Source of the DNA: CAZKCI01 sp964551475
GTDB taxonomy: Bacteria > Auribacterota > Erginobacteria > Erginobacterales > CAZKCI01
Direction: 5' to 3'
Assembly: GCA_964551475.1 (NCBI GenBank)
Contig: CAZKCI010000046.1
Location: 62,001 to 126,000, forward strand
Length of the DNA stretch: 64,000 nucleotides
Numbering within the stretch: the stretch's first letter is position 1; each line of letters opens with the position of its first letter. This document shows, one piece after another, positions 34,521 to 42,669 of this stretch. Below the pieces are notes generated by a model. The model was not told where the DNA came from and did not search any database. It saw only the letters and a list, made by a program, of their open reading frames with translations. A program made the translations under genes and the position numbers.

Positions 34521-37500
34521 CGCCCCGCATGCTATTGAACGAGAAGATCCGCGGACTGGCCCTGGCCGCGGCCCTGGCCTTCGTCGGGATGCCGACCGCA
34601 GCCTGCCTCGCCGATACACTGATCAGCGAAGGGTTCGATAGTTACAACACCGGAACTCGGCCTGCCGACTGGACCTTCGCCAACTGCAACGCGAACTCCG
34701 ACACCTACACCACTGCCGGGGACTACGGCCTCGCCAGCCCGTCGGTCATGATGGATGCGACCGGCGATGTAATCATCACCCCATCTTTTTCCGCGCCCCA
34801 GGAGCTGTATTTCTGGATCAAGGGACAGTCGGCCCCCACCTCCAGCCATCTCCTCGTCGAGCAATATGCCGCCGGCTGGACCACCGTCACCGATATAGCA
34901 AGCGTACCAGCGGCCGCAACCAATACCGGCCCTTTCCCTCTCAATGCCAGTGCCACGCAGATGCGTTTCAGCTGGATCGAGATCATAGCCACCGGCAACC
35001 TCGCCTTCGACGACGTCCGCCTAGAGGGCATCCCCTCCCCGACACCTTCGCCTTCGCCCCTCAGGACCGCCACCCCGTCGCCATCGGTGACGCCGACACC
35101 GTCTACTTCGCCGACCAAGACGCCGACACCTCCACCATCGCCGACGCCGACACCGTCTACTTCGCCGACCAAGACGCCGACACCTTCACCATCGCCTTCC
35201 ACCTCACCCACACCGTCTCCGATCACCCCGACTCCGTCTCCGAGTCCGCTGGTGCCTACGCCGTCGAAAACGCCCACCTCTACACCCACACCCAGCCCGA
35301 TCACGCCGACCCCGTCCCCCTCGCCCTCTCCGACCAAGACAGCGACGCCATCGCCCTCGGTCACGCCGACGCCGTCTCCGAGTCCTTCCTCCTCGCCCAC
35401 TCCTACACCGTCCCCCAGTCCCTCCACCTCGCCCACGCCGACGCCGCTCTCCCCGACACCGACTGCGGTGCCTCCGACGCCCACGGCGGTGCCCGCCACG
35501 CCGACGCCGGCACCCACCGCGACCCCCGTCAACTGCGCGCCGCCTTCCTGGACCGTCCTCACAGTCCACGAGGAGGGAGCGCCGGGCTATCAGGCTTGGG
35601 AGCGGCGGGACGACATCCTACCGCCCGGCGTCGTCGACTCGAACTACGTGGGCCATCTTGACTGGACTTCCTCCGCCGGGGGCGCGAGCGGCCAGTGGAA
35701 GGGGCTGGCGGTCGAACAGACCAGCGCCGACTTCGGGGCCATCGCCGACCCCAATTCCCACCTCCTGAAGTGGTACCGGGCCTACGACGACGCCGTCAAC
35801 TTCGACGAGGCCCACCTGGAATACGGAGGCCTCTTCGTCGAGGTGGAGTTCACCCATGACGGCGGCTCCTACTTCCTCCGCTACAAGCACGACATCGTGG
35901 GGATCGCTCCCACCGATCTGACCCATGCCGACACGAAGTACATCGACCTCGCCTCCCCGGTCGAGGACGAGTGGAACAGCCCCGAGTTCTCCCGGGTGAT
36001 CGGCGACGACATCCTTCTGAAGTGGGGATGGTCCGCCTACCAGGTCTCCGCCGTCCGCCTGGGAATCCTGGCCGAACAGAAGGCCGGCGCCGACCCGGTC
36101 TCCCTGAGCGCGGAGTGGGACAACGTCCGCCTGGAGACGGCCTGCTGGCCCTCCCCCACACCCAGCCCGACGCCGGCGGACTTTGAAACTCCCACCCCGA
36201 CAGCCACGCCGCCCAACTTCCTTAAAGTGGTCTTCAACGAGTTCGCCTGGATGGGGACCCAGGCCAACTCCGACCACGAGTGGCTGGAGCTTTTCAACAA
36301 CCTGGATGTCGGAGTCAACCTCCGCAACTGGCGCATCTTCTCGAAGGACGGGAACCCTGATTTCACCATCCTTTCCGATATCACCATCCCGGCCCAGGGC
36401 TTCCTGGTTTTCGAGCGGGGGACCGACGGCGTAATCGTCGACAAGACCGCCGCCTTTGTCTATCCCTCCGGGAACGCGATGGATAACGGCGGCGACTGGA
36501 TGTATCTCGAGGACAGCAACGGCGTTCTCTGGGATGAGGTGATGAAGGGGTCCTGGTTCGCCGGCACCGACGGACCCGAGTACTACACGATGGAGCGGCG
36601 GACCGCCACCCTGGACGGGAACAACCCCTACAACTGGCTTGACAACAACGGCGTCGACATCTCCGGGACCGATGCCCTCGACAACCCGATCAACGGCACG
36701 CCGGAGGCGATCAACAGCGAAGCCAGCCCGACCGGCGTTATCGAACGAGTGCGGGGACTCCTCCAACCGGCTGTTTCCGACCCCTGCGGCTATTCGGATC
36801 TCCCCAGCTTCCCCCTGGTCAACGCGTCCGACGGCAAGAACTGGTTCCTGCGCTCCGACAAACTTCCCCTGGATCGTTTCGCCGGTCTCCGCATCGAGGC
36901 GATCGGACGCCCCGAGGGGAATGAAGACTGCGCTTTCCTGAACGTGGCAGAGATCATTCCGCTGGAACAGCCGTCCGCGCCCACGCCCGTTCCAACCAGT
37001 CTGCCGGTTGTCCCCACCCCGTCGGCCGTTTCCGCCACCCCATCCCCCATCCCCTATCCTCTATCCTCTCTGGTTTCCTCCGGCGACTACGACGGCGACG
37101 GCACCTCCGAGATCGCCCTCTTCCGCCCGTCTTCCGGCCTCTGGGCTGTCCGCAGTTTCACATCCTTCTACTTCGGATCCTCTCTCGACCTCCCGGTGAG
37201 CGGAGACTACGACGGCGACGGGACCTCCGAAGTCGCCCTCTTCCGTCCGGAAACAGGCCTCTGGGCCGCGCGCGAACTGACCCGCATCTCCTTCGGGGCC
37301 GCGGGCGACATACCCGTCCCGGCGGACTACGCGGGTAGCGGACAGGATACGATCGCTCTCTTCCGCCCCTCGACCGGCCTCTGGACGGCGAGAAACCTCT
37401 TCCGCTTCCACTTCGGCGGCGCGGGCGACTTCCCCATCCCCGGCGACTACGACGGGGACGGCCTTTTTGACGCCGCCCTCTTCCGCCCGTCTTCCGGCCT

Positions 37501-37807
37501 CTGGGCCGTCCGGGAAACGAGCCGGTTCTTCCTGGGAGCGGAGGGTGATCTGCCTCTTGCCGCCGACTGGCTGGGCGACGGCCTTTCCTCCCCCGCCCTC
37601 TTCCGTTCCTCTTCCGGCCTCTGGGTCGTCCGCGGCGGGACCCGTTTCTTCCTGGGCGAAACTGGCGACTTCCCCGTCCCCGGGGATTTCAACGGCGACG
37701 GCTCGGCCGACCCCTCCATCTATCGGGAATCCACCGGCGAGTGGATCTTGCGGGGGATCACCCGTTTCGGCTTCGGGCGGCGGGGCGATCTGCCGGCGAC
37801 GAGGTAG
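34517..37807 (+). CDS. Giant secreted protein: recurring N-terminal domain, lamin-tail domain and six FG-GAP-like repeats
   Basis: About 1096 residues. The ATG at 34517 overlaps the previous stop as ATGA, which favours it over the ATG at 34511. A signal peptide is followed by the domain shared with the previous protein (about 37-170, FDSYNTGTRPADW), a Pro/Thr/Ser linker of about 165 residues, a beta-rich domain of about 200 residues (WTVLTVHEEGAPGYQAWERR on), a lamin-tail domain (about 570-745), a short linker, and six repeats of about 40 residues (SGDYDGDGTSEIALFRPSSG type) ending RRGDLPATR. No catalytic residues recognised; probably an adhesive or scaffold surface protein produced together with its upstream neighbour. 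Confidence 0.85.
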   Translation: MTPRMLLNEKIRGLALAAALAFVGMPTAACLADTLISEGFDSYNTGTRPADWTFANCNANSDTYTTAGDYGLASPSVMMDATGDVIITPSFSAPQELYFWIKGQSAPTSSHLLVEQYAAGWTTVTDIASVPAAATNTGPFPLNASATQMRFSWIEIIATGNLAFDDVRLEGIPSPTPSPSPLRTATPSPSVTPTPSTSPTKTPTPPPSPTPTPSTSPTKTPTPSPSPSTSPTPSPITPTPSPSPLVPTPSKTPTSTPTPSPITPTPSPSPSPTKTATPSPSVTPTPSPSPSSSPTPTPSPSPSTSPTPTPLSPTPTAVPPTPTAVPATPTPAPTATPVNCAPPSWTVLTVHEEGAPGYQAWERRDDILPPGVVDSNYVGHLDWTSSAGGASGQWKGLAVEQTSADFGAIADPNSHLLKWYRAYDDAVNFDEAHLEYGGLFVEVEFTHDGGSYFLRYKHDIVGIAPTDLTHADTKYIDLASPVEDEWNSPEFSRVIGDDILLKWGWSAYQVSAVRLGILAEQKAGADPVSLSAEWDNVRLETACWPSPTPSPTPADFETPTPTATPPNFLKVVFNEFAWMGTQANSDHEWLELFNNLDVGVNLRNWRIFSKDGNPDFTILSDITIPAQGFLVFERGTDGVIVDKTAAFVYPSGNAMDNGGDWMYLEDSNGVLWDEVMKGSWFAGTDGPEYYTMERRTATLDGNNPYNWLDNNGVDISGTDALDNPINGTPEAINSEASPTGVIERVRGLLQPAVSDPCGYSDLPSFPLVNASDGKNWFLRSDKLPLDRFAGLRIEAIGRPEGNEDCAFLNVAEIIPLEQPSAPTPVPTSLPVVPTPSAVSATPSPIPYPLSSLVSSGDYDGDGTSEIALFRPSSGLWAVRSFTSFYFGSSLDLPVSGDYDGDGTSEVALFRPETGLWAARELTRISFGAAGDIPVPADYAGSGQDTIALFRPSTGLWTARNLFRFHFGGAGDFPIPGDYDGDGLFDAALFRPSSGLWAVRETSRFFLGAEGDLPLAADWLGDGLSSPALFRSSSGLWVVRGGTRFFLGETGDFPVPGDFNGDGSADPSIYRESTGEWILRGITRFGFGRRGDLPATR
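35362..35463 (+). repeat. 102-bp linker segment identical to 33509-33610
   Basis: Second copy of the identical linker piece. The surrounding linker (35080-35330) also contains a direct repeat of about 45 bp (CCGACACCGTCTACTTCGCC and on) present twice within 70 bp. Confidence 0.85.
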
Positions 37808-37868
37808 GGGATGGAGGATAGAGGGTAGAGGATGGAGGGTAGAGGGTAGAGGGTAGAGGGTAGAGGCT
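37806..37868. repeat. GGGTAGAGGATGGAGGGTAG word repeat
   Basis: Seven degenerate 7-bp units of (A)GGGTAGA / GGATGGA directly after the stop of the giant gene and before its terminator. Confidence 0.8.
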
Positions 37869-37882
37869 GGCATCCAATAAGT

Positions 37883-37915
37883 CGTCCCGCGTGATGCGCG
37901 GGGCGATTTTTATTT
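37883..37915 (+). terminator. Rho-independent terminator after the surface-protein operon
   Basis: Stem CGTCCCGCG / CGCGGGGCG (one G-U pair) with a 5-base loop TGATG, followed by ATTTTTATTT. It lies 75 bp after the stop at 37807. The T-run overlaps the stop codon of the convergent permease gene. Confidence 0.8.
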
Positions 37916-38677
37916 AACCAGGCGCCGCTTCATCAGGCGAAGGGCGATGAAGAAAGCCGCGGCGGAGAGGAGGAGGAGATAGAGGAGGTTCAGCGCGAGC
38001 CCCGGCGGATGTTCGCCCGAGAAGACGGCCCGGGAGAGTTCGACCGCGTGGGTCAGGGGCAAGAAGCGGGCCAGGATTTTCATCCAGCCGGGGAATGAGT
38101 CGAGCGGAAAAAAGACGCCCGAGAAGAAGAGCATCGGCGTGATGAAAAGCTCGGTGTAGTAGTTGAAGAAATCGAATGTCGGCGCGAACGAGGTCACGAT
38201 CATGGCCAGCGAGCCGAAGAGGACGCCGGAGAGCGCCATCAACAGGAGGAGGAGGACCACGCCGACCGCCGAGGACGGCAGCACTCCCATGAACGCCGCC
38301 ATGACCAGGACCAGACCGCCGTTGACCAGACCCCGGAAGGCGCCCCAGGCGATCTCGCCGGCGATCGCGTCCTCGGCCGAGACCGGCGTCGCGATCACCG
38401 AGTCGTAGAGCTTCTGGTGGACCATTTTAAGGAAGGTGTCGTAGAGGCACTCGAAGGAGGCGGTCATCATCACCCCGGAGAGGAGGACACCGGGGACGAG
38501 AAACTCCAGGTAGGGTTTTCCCCCGAGATGGCCCATGTAGGCCCCCATCCCGATCCCGAATGTGATCAAATAGAAGAGGGGCTCAACGAGGCTCACCACC
38601 AGCGTCGGCAGAACGAAGCGCTTGTAAGAGACCAGGTTCCGGTAGAAGACGCGGGCGATCCGATAGGACAGGTTCAT
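37910..38677 (-). CDS. ABC-2 type transporter permease (NodJ/Wzm-like)
   Basis: 255 residues, six membrane segments with the ABC-2 pattern: YKRFVLPTLVVSLVEPLFY, GVLLSGVMMTASFECLYDTF and the late LFFSGVFFPLDSFPGWMKIL, the typical permease signature near the C-terminus. This group exports polysaccharides, lipo-oligosaccharides or drugs with a partner ATPase. No ATPase gene is next to it: upstream is 390 bp of repeats and relic sequence, downstream the convergent operon. The partner must lie elsewhere, or has been lost with the sequence now decayed at 38700-39050. Confidence 0.9.
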   Translation of the reverse strand: MNLSYRIARVFYRNLVSYKRFVLPTLVVSLVEPLFYLITFGIGMGAYMGHLGGKPYLEFLVPGVLLSGVMMTASFECLYDTFLKMVHQKLYDSVIATPVSAEDAIAGEIAWGAFRGLVNGGLVLVMAAFMGVLPSSAVGVVLLLLLMALSGVLFGSLAMIVTSFAPTFDFFNYYTELFITPMLFFSGVFFPLDSFPGWMKILARFLPLTHAVELSRAVFSGEHPPGLALNLLYLLLLSAAAFFIALRLMKRRLVK

Positions 38678-38694
38678 AAGAAGAAGGATTATAG

Positions 38695-38770
38695 GTTATA
38701 GATTTGAGATTTGAGATTTCAGATCCGAGGTCAGAGATTTGAGATCTGAAATATGAGATCTGAGATTATC
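38695..38770. repeat. GAGATTTGAGATTTCAGATC word-repeat tract
   Basis: About seven units of the GAGATTT/GAGATCT family with AGATCCGAGGTCAGAG variants. It forms the first part of a 391-bp stretch without an intact gene (38678-39068). The middle, 38771-38890, is unassigned apart from possible decayed repeat sequence. Confidence 0.85.
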
Positions 38771-38887
38771 CTAAAACCGTTCCCCTGGCTATGCCCGAAC
38801 GCATGCCCGCGAATTATCCTCATTCGCCTATACGGCGTTGGTGCGATCGGTCGCCGCGGCGACAGCCGAAGAGCGCGTTGATAGTGT

Positions 38888-39016
38888 CCGGCCGACTTCG
38901 ACGGCGCTGGGAGCGACGGCGCCGCTATCTTCCGCCCGGAGGCCGGTTACGGGTCCGTGCGGGGGGTGACGGCGGCTTATTTCGGACGAGAGGGTGACCG
39001 GCCGGTGACGAGGTGA
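38888..39016 (+). pseudogene. Relic of an FG-GAP-like repeat (C-terminal end of a surface protein)
   Basis: In frame from 38891 to the TGA at 39014-39016 the sequence reads ADFDGAGSDGAAIFRPEAG then SVRGVTAAYFGREGDRPVTR and stop. This matches a full repeat of the proteins at 25431 and 34517 and, like the latter, ends in xRxGDxPxTR-stop. A TAG lies immediately upstream in frame. Before it (38841-38890) bases such as GTGCGATCGGTCGCCGCGGC look like a preceding unit (VRSV-x-AA) broken by indels. No start codon or signal sequence remains. Confidence 0.75.
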
Positions 39017-39083
39017 TCAGCGATTGCAGCGATCGGCGCGCCCGATACCATCAGTTACTGATGACTGATTACTGATCACTATT
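39013..39083. repeat. GATCAGCGATTGC / ACTGATTACTGATCAC word repeats
   Basis: GATCAGCGATTGCAGCGATC is followed by CAGTTACTGATGACTGATTA-type words. They encode the last residues (ENSDQ) of the glycosyltransferase at 39069. Confidence 0.8.
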
Positions 39084-40427
39084 TTCCGCGAAGACCCGCT
39101 CATACAGTTCCCGGCAGAGGCGGGGATAGCGGAAGCGCTCGTGGAACCAGTCCATGTTCCGACGGGGACGGCCCAGCGGCCGCCCCTCTTTTTTCTTGCG
39201 CATGAAGTCGAGGAGCGTCTTCCCGATCCCCTCCTCATCCCGGATATCCGTAATGACGGCGGCGTCGGTCTTCTCCAACAGCTCCCGCGCCGCGCCTCCC
39301 TTGTCCAAGGGCAGCAGGGCGAAGAGGGGACGGCCGGACTCGATCAGCTCGTAGATCTTGCCGGTGACGATCGTCTCCGCCCGGGGCCAGTCTCCGACCA
39401 GAAAGAGGATGAGGTCGTTCAAAAAATACTGGCGAAAGACCTCGCGGCGGGGGGCGGCTCCCCGGAACTCGACCAGCTTCTTCAACCGCGGCGGCCAGTC
39501 GGCCGCGTGCTGTTCGTGGTGGCCGTAGAGGCTGATCCGCGGATCGCCCGGACGGATCCTGCCCGACGCGGCCAGCGAGTCGACCGCCCGCAGAAGGGGA
39601 CGGATATCCTGCGTCCCGAAGAGCGAGCCGGCGTAAACCAGCTGGAGGGGCCCGGGAGCGGGAGCGGGCGTTTCCCTCCGCCGGCGGGCCAGTTCCTCGA
39701 TCTCGTCGTCGGCGATCCCGTTGGGGATCCAGACGATTCGTTTCTCGTCCAATCCCCCGGATCTCCGGTTCAAGCCCTCCCGGAAATCCCGCCCGACGAT
39801 GACGATGCGATCGGCGGCGCGGAGCGCGCGCTTCTCCAGCCCCTCGCCTCCGAAGTTCTCCAGATGGTGGCGAGCCAGACGGTAGAGGCTTTTTCCCCGA
39901 TGGTAGCGATGGATCAGGCGGTTGAGCTCGGCGTAGGCGGTCGACCCGTCGAGCCATTCGTCGCGGTATTCCAGGATGACTTTCTTCTCCGGCCAACGCC
40001 GCTTGAGACGGAGAGCGAGCCGCAGGAGCGCCGGAAAAGGCGGCAGCGAAATATAAAAGGCGTCGTAGCCGCCCAGGGATCCGCGGCGCTCGATCGACGC
40101 GGCCAGACCGCGTTCGAGGCGTTTCCAGAACAAGGTTCTGGCGAGGAACTTGTGAAAGGGGGTCCGCTCCCGGGCCAGGATCCTCTCCAGGACATTCCGC
40201 TGAAGATTGAGATAGCGAACGCCCGTGAGGTCGAGGGGATAGTCGTCCGCGGCCGGGACCTCCCGGTTCAGGGATTCGGTCAGAACCTCCACGTCCAGGC
40301 CTTCATACTCGTTCAAGTGACGGTAGAGGTTGACCGCCCGCTTGGCCGCCATCCGCGGGTTCGGATAGAAATATTTAGCGATCAAAGCGACCCGCCGGGC
40401 CTTGGTCATTTTTAGTTTATCCGTCAT
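39069..40427 (-). CDS. GT4-like glycosyltransferase
   Basis: About 452 residues from MTDKLKMTKARRVALIAKYF (ATG 40427; a second ATG lies six codons in at 40409). The frame is open for a further 500 codons upstream, but that is a shadow of the flippase gene. GT-B features: YPNPRMAAKRAVNLYRHL at the N-terminus, VWIPNGIADDEIEEL, LVYAGSLFGTQDIRPLLRAV and TGKIYELIESGRPLFALLP in the donor domain. The E-x7-E motif is weakly conserved (KIYELIESG), so this is a divergent GT4. First of a second glycan gene cluster. The terminal ENSDQ residues are repeat-encoded. Confidence 0.85.
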   Translation of the reverse strand: MTDKLKMTKARRVALIAKYFYPNPRMAAKRAVNLYRHLNEYEGLDVEVLTESLNREVPAADDYPLDLTGVRYLNLQRNVLERILARERTPFHKFLARTLFWKRLERGLAASIERRGSLGGYDAFYISLPPFPALLRLALRLKRRWPEKKVILEYRDEWLDGSTAYAELNRLIHRYHRGKSLYRLARHHLENFGGEGLEKRALRAADRIVIVGRDFREGLNRRSGGLDEKRIVWIPNGIADDEIEELARRRRETPAPAPGPLQLVYAGSLFGTQDIRPLLRAVDSLAASGRIRPGDPRISLYGHHEQHAADWPPRLKKLVEFRGAAPRREVFRQYFLNDLILFLVGDWPRAETIVTGKIYELIESGRPLFALLPLDKGGAARELLEKTDAAVITDIRDEEGIGKTLLDFMRKKKEGRPLGRPRRNMDWFHERFRYPRLCRELYERVFAENSDQ

Positions 40428-40483
40428 ATCGAAAGAGAACCCGCCACCTGAGCGCAGTGGCAGCCGCCGGCTCAAGCCTGCGG

Positions 40484-41812
40484 CTACTCCTCCCCCCTCG
40501 GCGGGGCGCGGGAGAAAAGCGCCCGGAACCCCGCGGCCAGAAGGGATAAGTCGCCGGAACGGGGCAGAAGCAGATCCCTCCAGGAATTGCCCGAGAGACG
40601 GCAGTACAGGATCATCCGGGAGAGGAAAGCGGCGCCGTAGGAAATTGTGGAGGCCAGAGCCGCTCCCGCGATCCCGAAGCGCGGGATCCAGAGGATATCC
40701 AGGGCGAGATTCAAGGCGAGCATCAACGCGGAGACATAGGAGTTGAGAAGCGGACGGCCCCGCCCGGCGATGTCGTTGGCGAGCAGGCGGGAGATTCCCA
40801 TCGCCACCGCGCCGGGGATGAGCAAGCGGAGGGGCAGCACCGCCGGGAGATAGCGGCTGGAAAAAAGCAGTTCCACGACGACCCCCGCCGCCAGACCGCA
40901 GGCGGCGGCGACCGGGGCGGTGGCCAACAGCATCACCCGGACCACCCGGGGCGTGAACTCCTTCCGCCGCCCGGGATCCTCCTCGGCGGCCACCCGCAGA
41001 AAAAGAACCAGCTTGGCCGCGTTGGTGAACAGCCAAAGCTGCTCGACGATGAGCACGGAGATCGAGTAAAAACCCGTCGCGGCGGGGCCGAGGAACCAGT
41101 TGACCAAAAGCACGTCCCCTCGGTAGTTGAGATAGGAAAGAATGTTGCCGACGTGGCTCTGCAGACCGAAGCGGGCGACGTCCCGAAGATAGGGGCGGCT
41201 GAGGCGGAAGACGGGGCGGCCCGCCATCTTCCTCGCCTCGGCCAACAGGTGAAGACCGGCCAGAATATAGGAGAAGGCGCCGGCCGCGATCGCGCCGGCC
41301 ACCCCCCAGGCTAGCCCCCAGACCATGATGACCGTCCCGATCAGAAAGAAGGCGGAGCGGCGGACTGAGGCCAGATTGTATGCTCCGAACCTCTGCAGGC
41401 CCAGGGGGACGGACTGGATGAAGAAAAAGAAGATCTGCAGCGGCGCCAGCAGAAGGCTGGCGTACAGAAAGCCCGTCGGCACGGAGGCGAAGAATGTCGC
41501 CCGGAAAAGAAAAACGGCGAGCGTCCCCGCCAGAAGACCGGCCGCCCCGAGCGCGCCCGCGAAGACCATGTTGTTGCCGAAGACCTCGGCGGGGGGGTGG
41601 CGGCGGCGGGCGAGGAAATAGGCGCTGGCCGGGACCACGCCCAGGTCGCAGACGGTGACGATCAGGAAAGGGATCAGCGTGCAGACGGCGAAGATCCCCT
41701 TCCCTTCCGGGCCGAGGACCCGGGCCAGGACCATGGAGGTCAGGGTGCCCAGGACGAGGGCGGCAATCTGGCCGGCCAGGGTGACGCGGCTTTTCCGGAC
41801 GAATGTTCCCAT
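40484..41812 (-). CDS. Wzx-like polysaccharide flippase (MATE/MOP superfamily)
   Basis: About 442 residues from MGTFVRKSRVTLAGQIAALV (ATG 41812); the larger open frame upstream overlaps the methyltransferase gene. Twelve or so membrane segments, with the MOP-type start LTSMVLARVLGPEGKGIFAV and RDVARFGLQSHVGNILSYLN in the second half. Such proteins flip lipid-linked oligosaccharides across the inner membrane in Wzx/Wzy pathways. It lies 2 bp downstream of the methyltransferase gene and probably shares its transcript. This is the only flippase seen; no Wzy-type polymerase was recognised. Confidence 0.9.
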   Translation of the reverse strand: MGTFVRKSRVTLAGQIAALVLGTLTSMVLARVLGPEGKGIFAVCTLIPFLIVTVCDLGVVPASAYFLARRRHPPAEVFGNNMVFAGALGAAGLLAGTLAVFLFRATFFASVPTGFLYASLLLAPLQIFFFFIQSVPLGLQRFGAYNLASVRRSAFFLIGTVIMVWGLAWGVAGAIAAGAFSYILAGLHLLAEARKMAGRPVFRLSRPYLRDVARFGLQSHVGNILSYLNYRGDVLLVNWFLGPAATGFYSISVLIVEQLWLFTNAAKLVLFLRVAAEEDPGRRKEFTPRVVRVMLLATAPVAAACGLAAGVVVELLFSSRYLPAVLPLRLLIPGAVAMGISRLLANDIAGRGRPLLNSYVSALMLALNLALDILWIPRFGIAGAALASTISYGAAFLSRMILYCRLSGNSWRDLLLPRSGDLSLLAAGFRALFSRAPPRGEE

Positions 41813-41814
41813 GG

Positions 41815-42669
41815 CTATCCCTTCCGGCAAACGGCCAGAAGATCGATCCCGCACTCCGGGTATCGATCGTCCGCCCGGTAGTCGCCGAGGCCGATCTCCC
41901 GGCCCCTCCCCGGCGGGGCGGCGGACCGGGCGGCGGCCGCTCGGGTTTCCCGGCGGGGGAAGCGGAGGCCGGGGACAACGCATTTTACCAGAGCGGAGAG
42001 GGGATCGCGCAGGTAAGCGCGGAGAGGCGACCGACCCAGGCGCGCCCGCTCGATTTCCTCGACCCATTCCCGGCCGCGGATGCCCATCACGGAGACGTTC
42101 TCAAAAACGGCCGCCAGGGAACGGCGAAGAAAGCGGCCGGAGAATTCCTGACGATGCTCCGGATTGAAGGGGCGCTGGCCGGGAAGGAGTCGGAAGCGGC
42201 GGTTGGGCGTAGCGATGGCCACCTCCCCGCCGTTCTCCGCCACCCGGCGCGCCTCCCGGAGAAAGGGGAGAACGTTTTGAGGCCGCAGGTGCTCGATCAG
42301 GTGGAAGGCGGCGACCACGCCGAAGGTCCGGTCGGGGAAGGGGAGACGGAGCGCCTCCGACCGGACATAACGGACCTGGCGCGACGGGCGGAACCGTTCG
42401 GCGGCCGCTAGGACCCGTCCGCCGGAATCGACCGCCACGACCGAGGAGGCGCAACCGGCGAGCAGGCGGGCGCCGTGGCCCAGCGAGCATCCGATGTCCA
42501 GCACCCGCTTCCCCGCGCCGCGCCGCGCGATGAGCGCGTAGGCCTTGCAGCGGCGGACAAAAGCGGACTGGGCGGGGAAATCGTCCCGGTACTCCTCCGC
42601 GGAGCGGACCGCCCCCGTGGCGGCGAGAAAATCCGCCAGGCGATGGAATTCGCCGGTCAAGCCGTTCAC
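41815..42669 (-). CDS. Class I SAM-dependent methyltransferase
   Basis: About 284 residues from a GTG at 42669. The GTGA overlap with the stop of the GT4 gene before it (42666-42669) fixes this start. Motifs: VLDIGCSLGHGARLLAG (SAM loop), VVAVDSGGRVLAAAERF, VVAAFHLIEHLRPQNVLPF and GGEVAIATPNRRFRL, as in Methyltransf_11/25 enzymes. Residues 1-50 form an N-terminal helical region. Part of the coupled chain GT4 - methyltransferase - flippase. Confidence 0.88.
   Translation of the reverse strand: MNGLTGEFHRLADFLAATGAVRSAEEYRDDFPAQSAFVRRCKAYALIARRGAGKRVLDIGCSLGHGARLLAGCASSVVAVDSGGRVLAAAERFRPSRQVRYVRSEALRLPFPDRTFGVVAAFHLIEHLRPQNVLPFLREARRVAENGGEVAIATPNRRFRLLPGQRPFNPEHRQEFSGRFLRRSLAAVFENVSVMGIRGREWVEEIERARLGRSPLRAYLRDPLSALVKCVVPGLRFPRRETRAAAARSAAPPGRGREIGLGDYRADDRYPECGIDLLAVCRKG

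Noticed and set aside
38695..39083. Possible small gene or RNA in the 391-bp gap
   Set aside because: The stretch is explained by word repeats and a decayed FG-GAP-like repeat. No tRNA-like cloverleaf, promoter or ribosome site was found.
40428..41978. N-terminal extension of the GT4-like gene at 39069
   Set aside because: Covers the flippase gene in another frame with no recognisable similarity.
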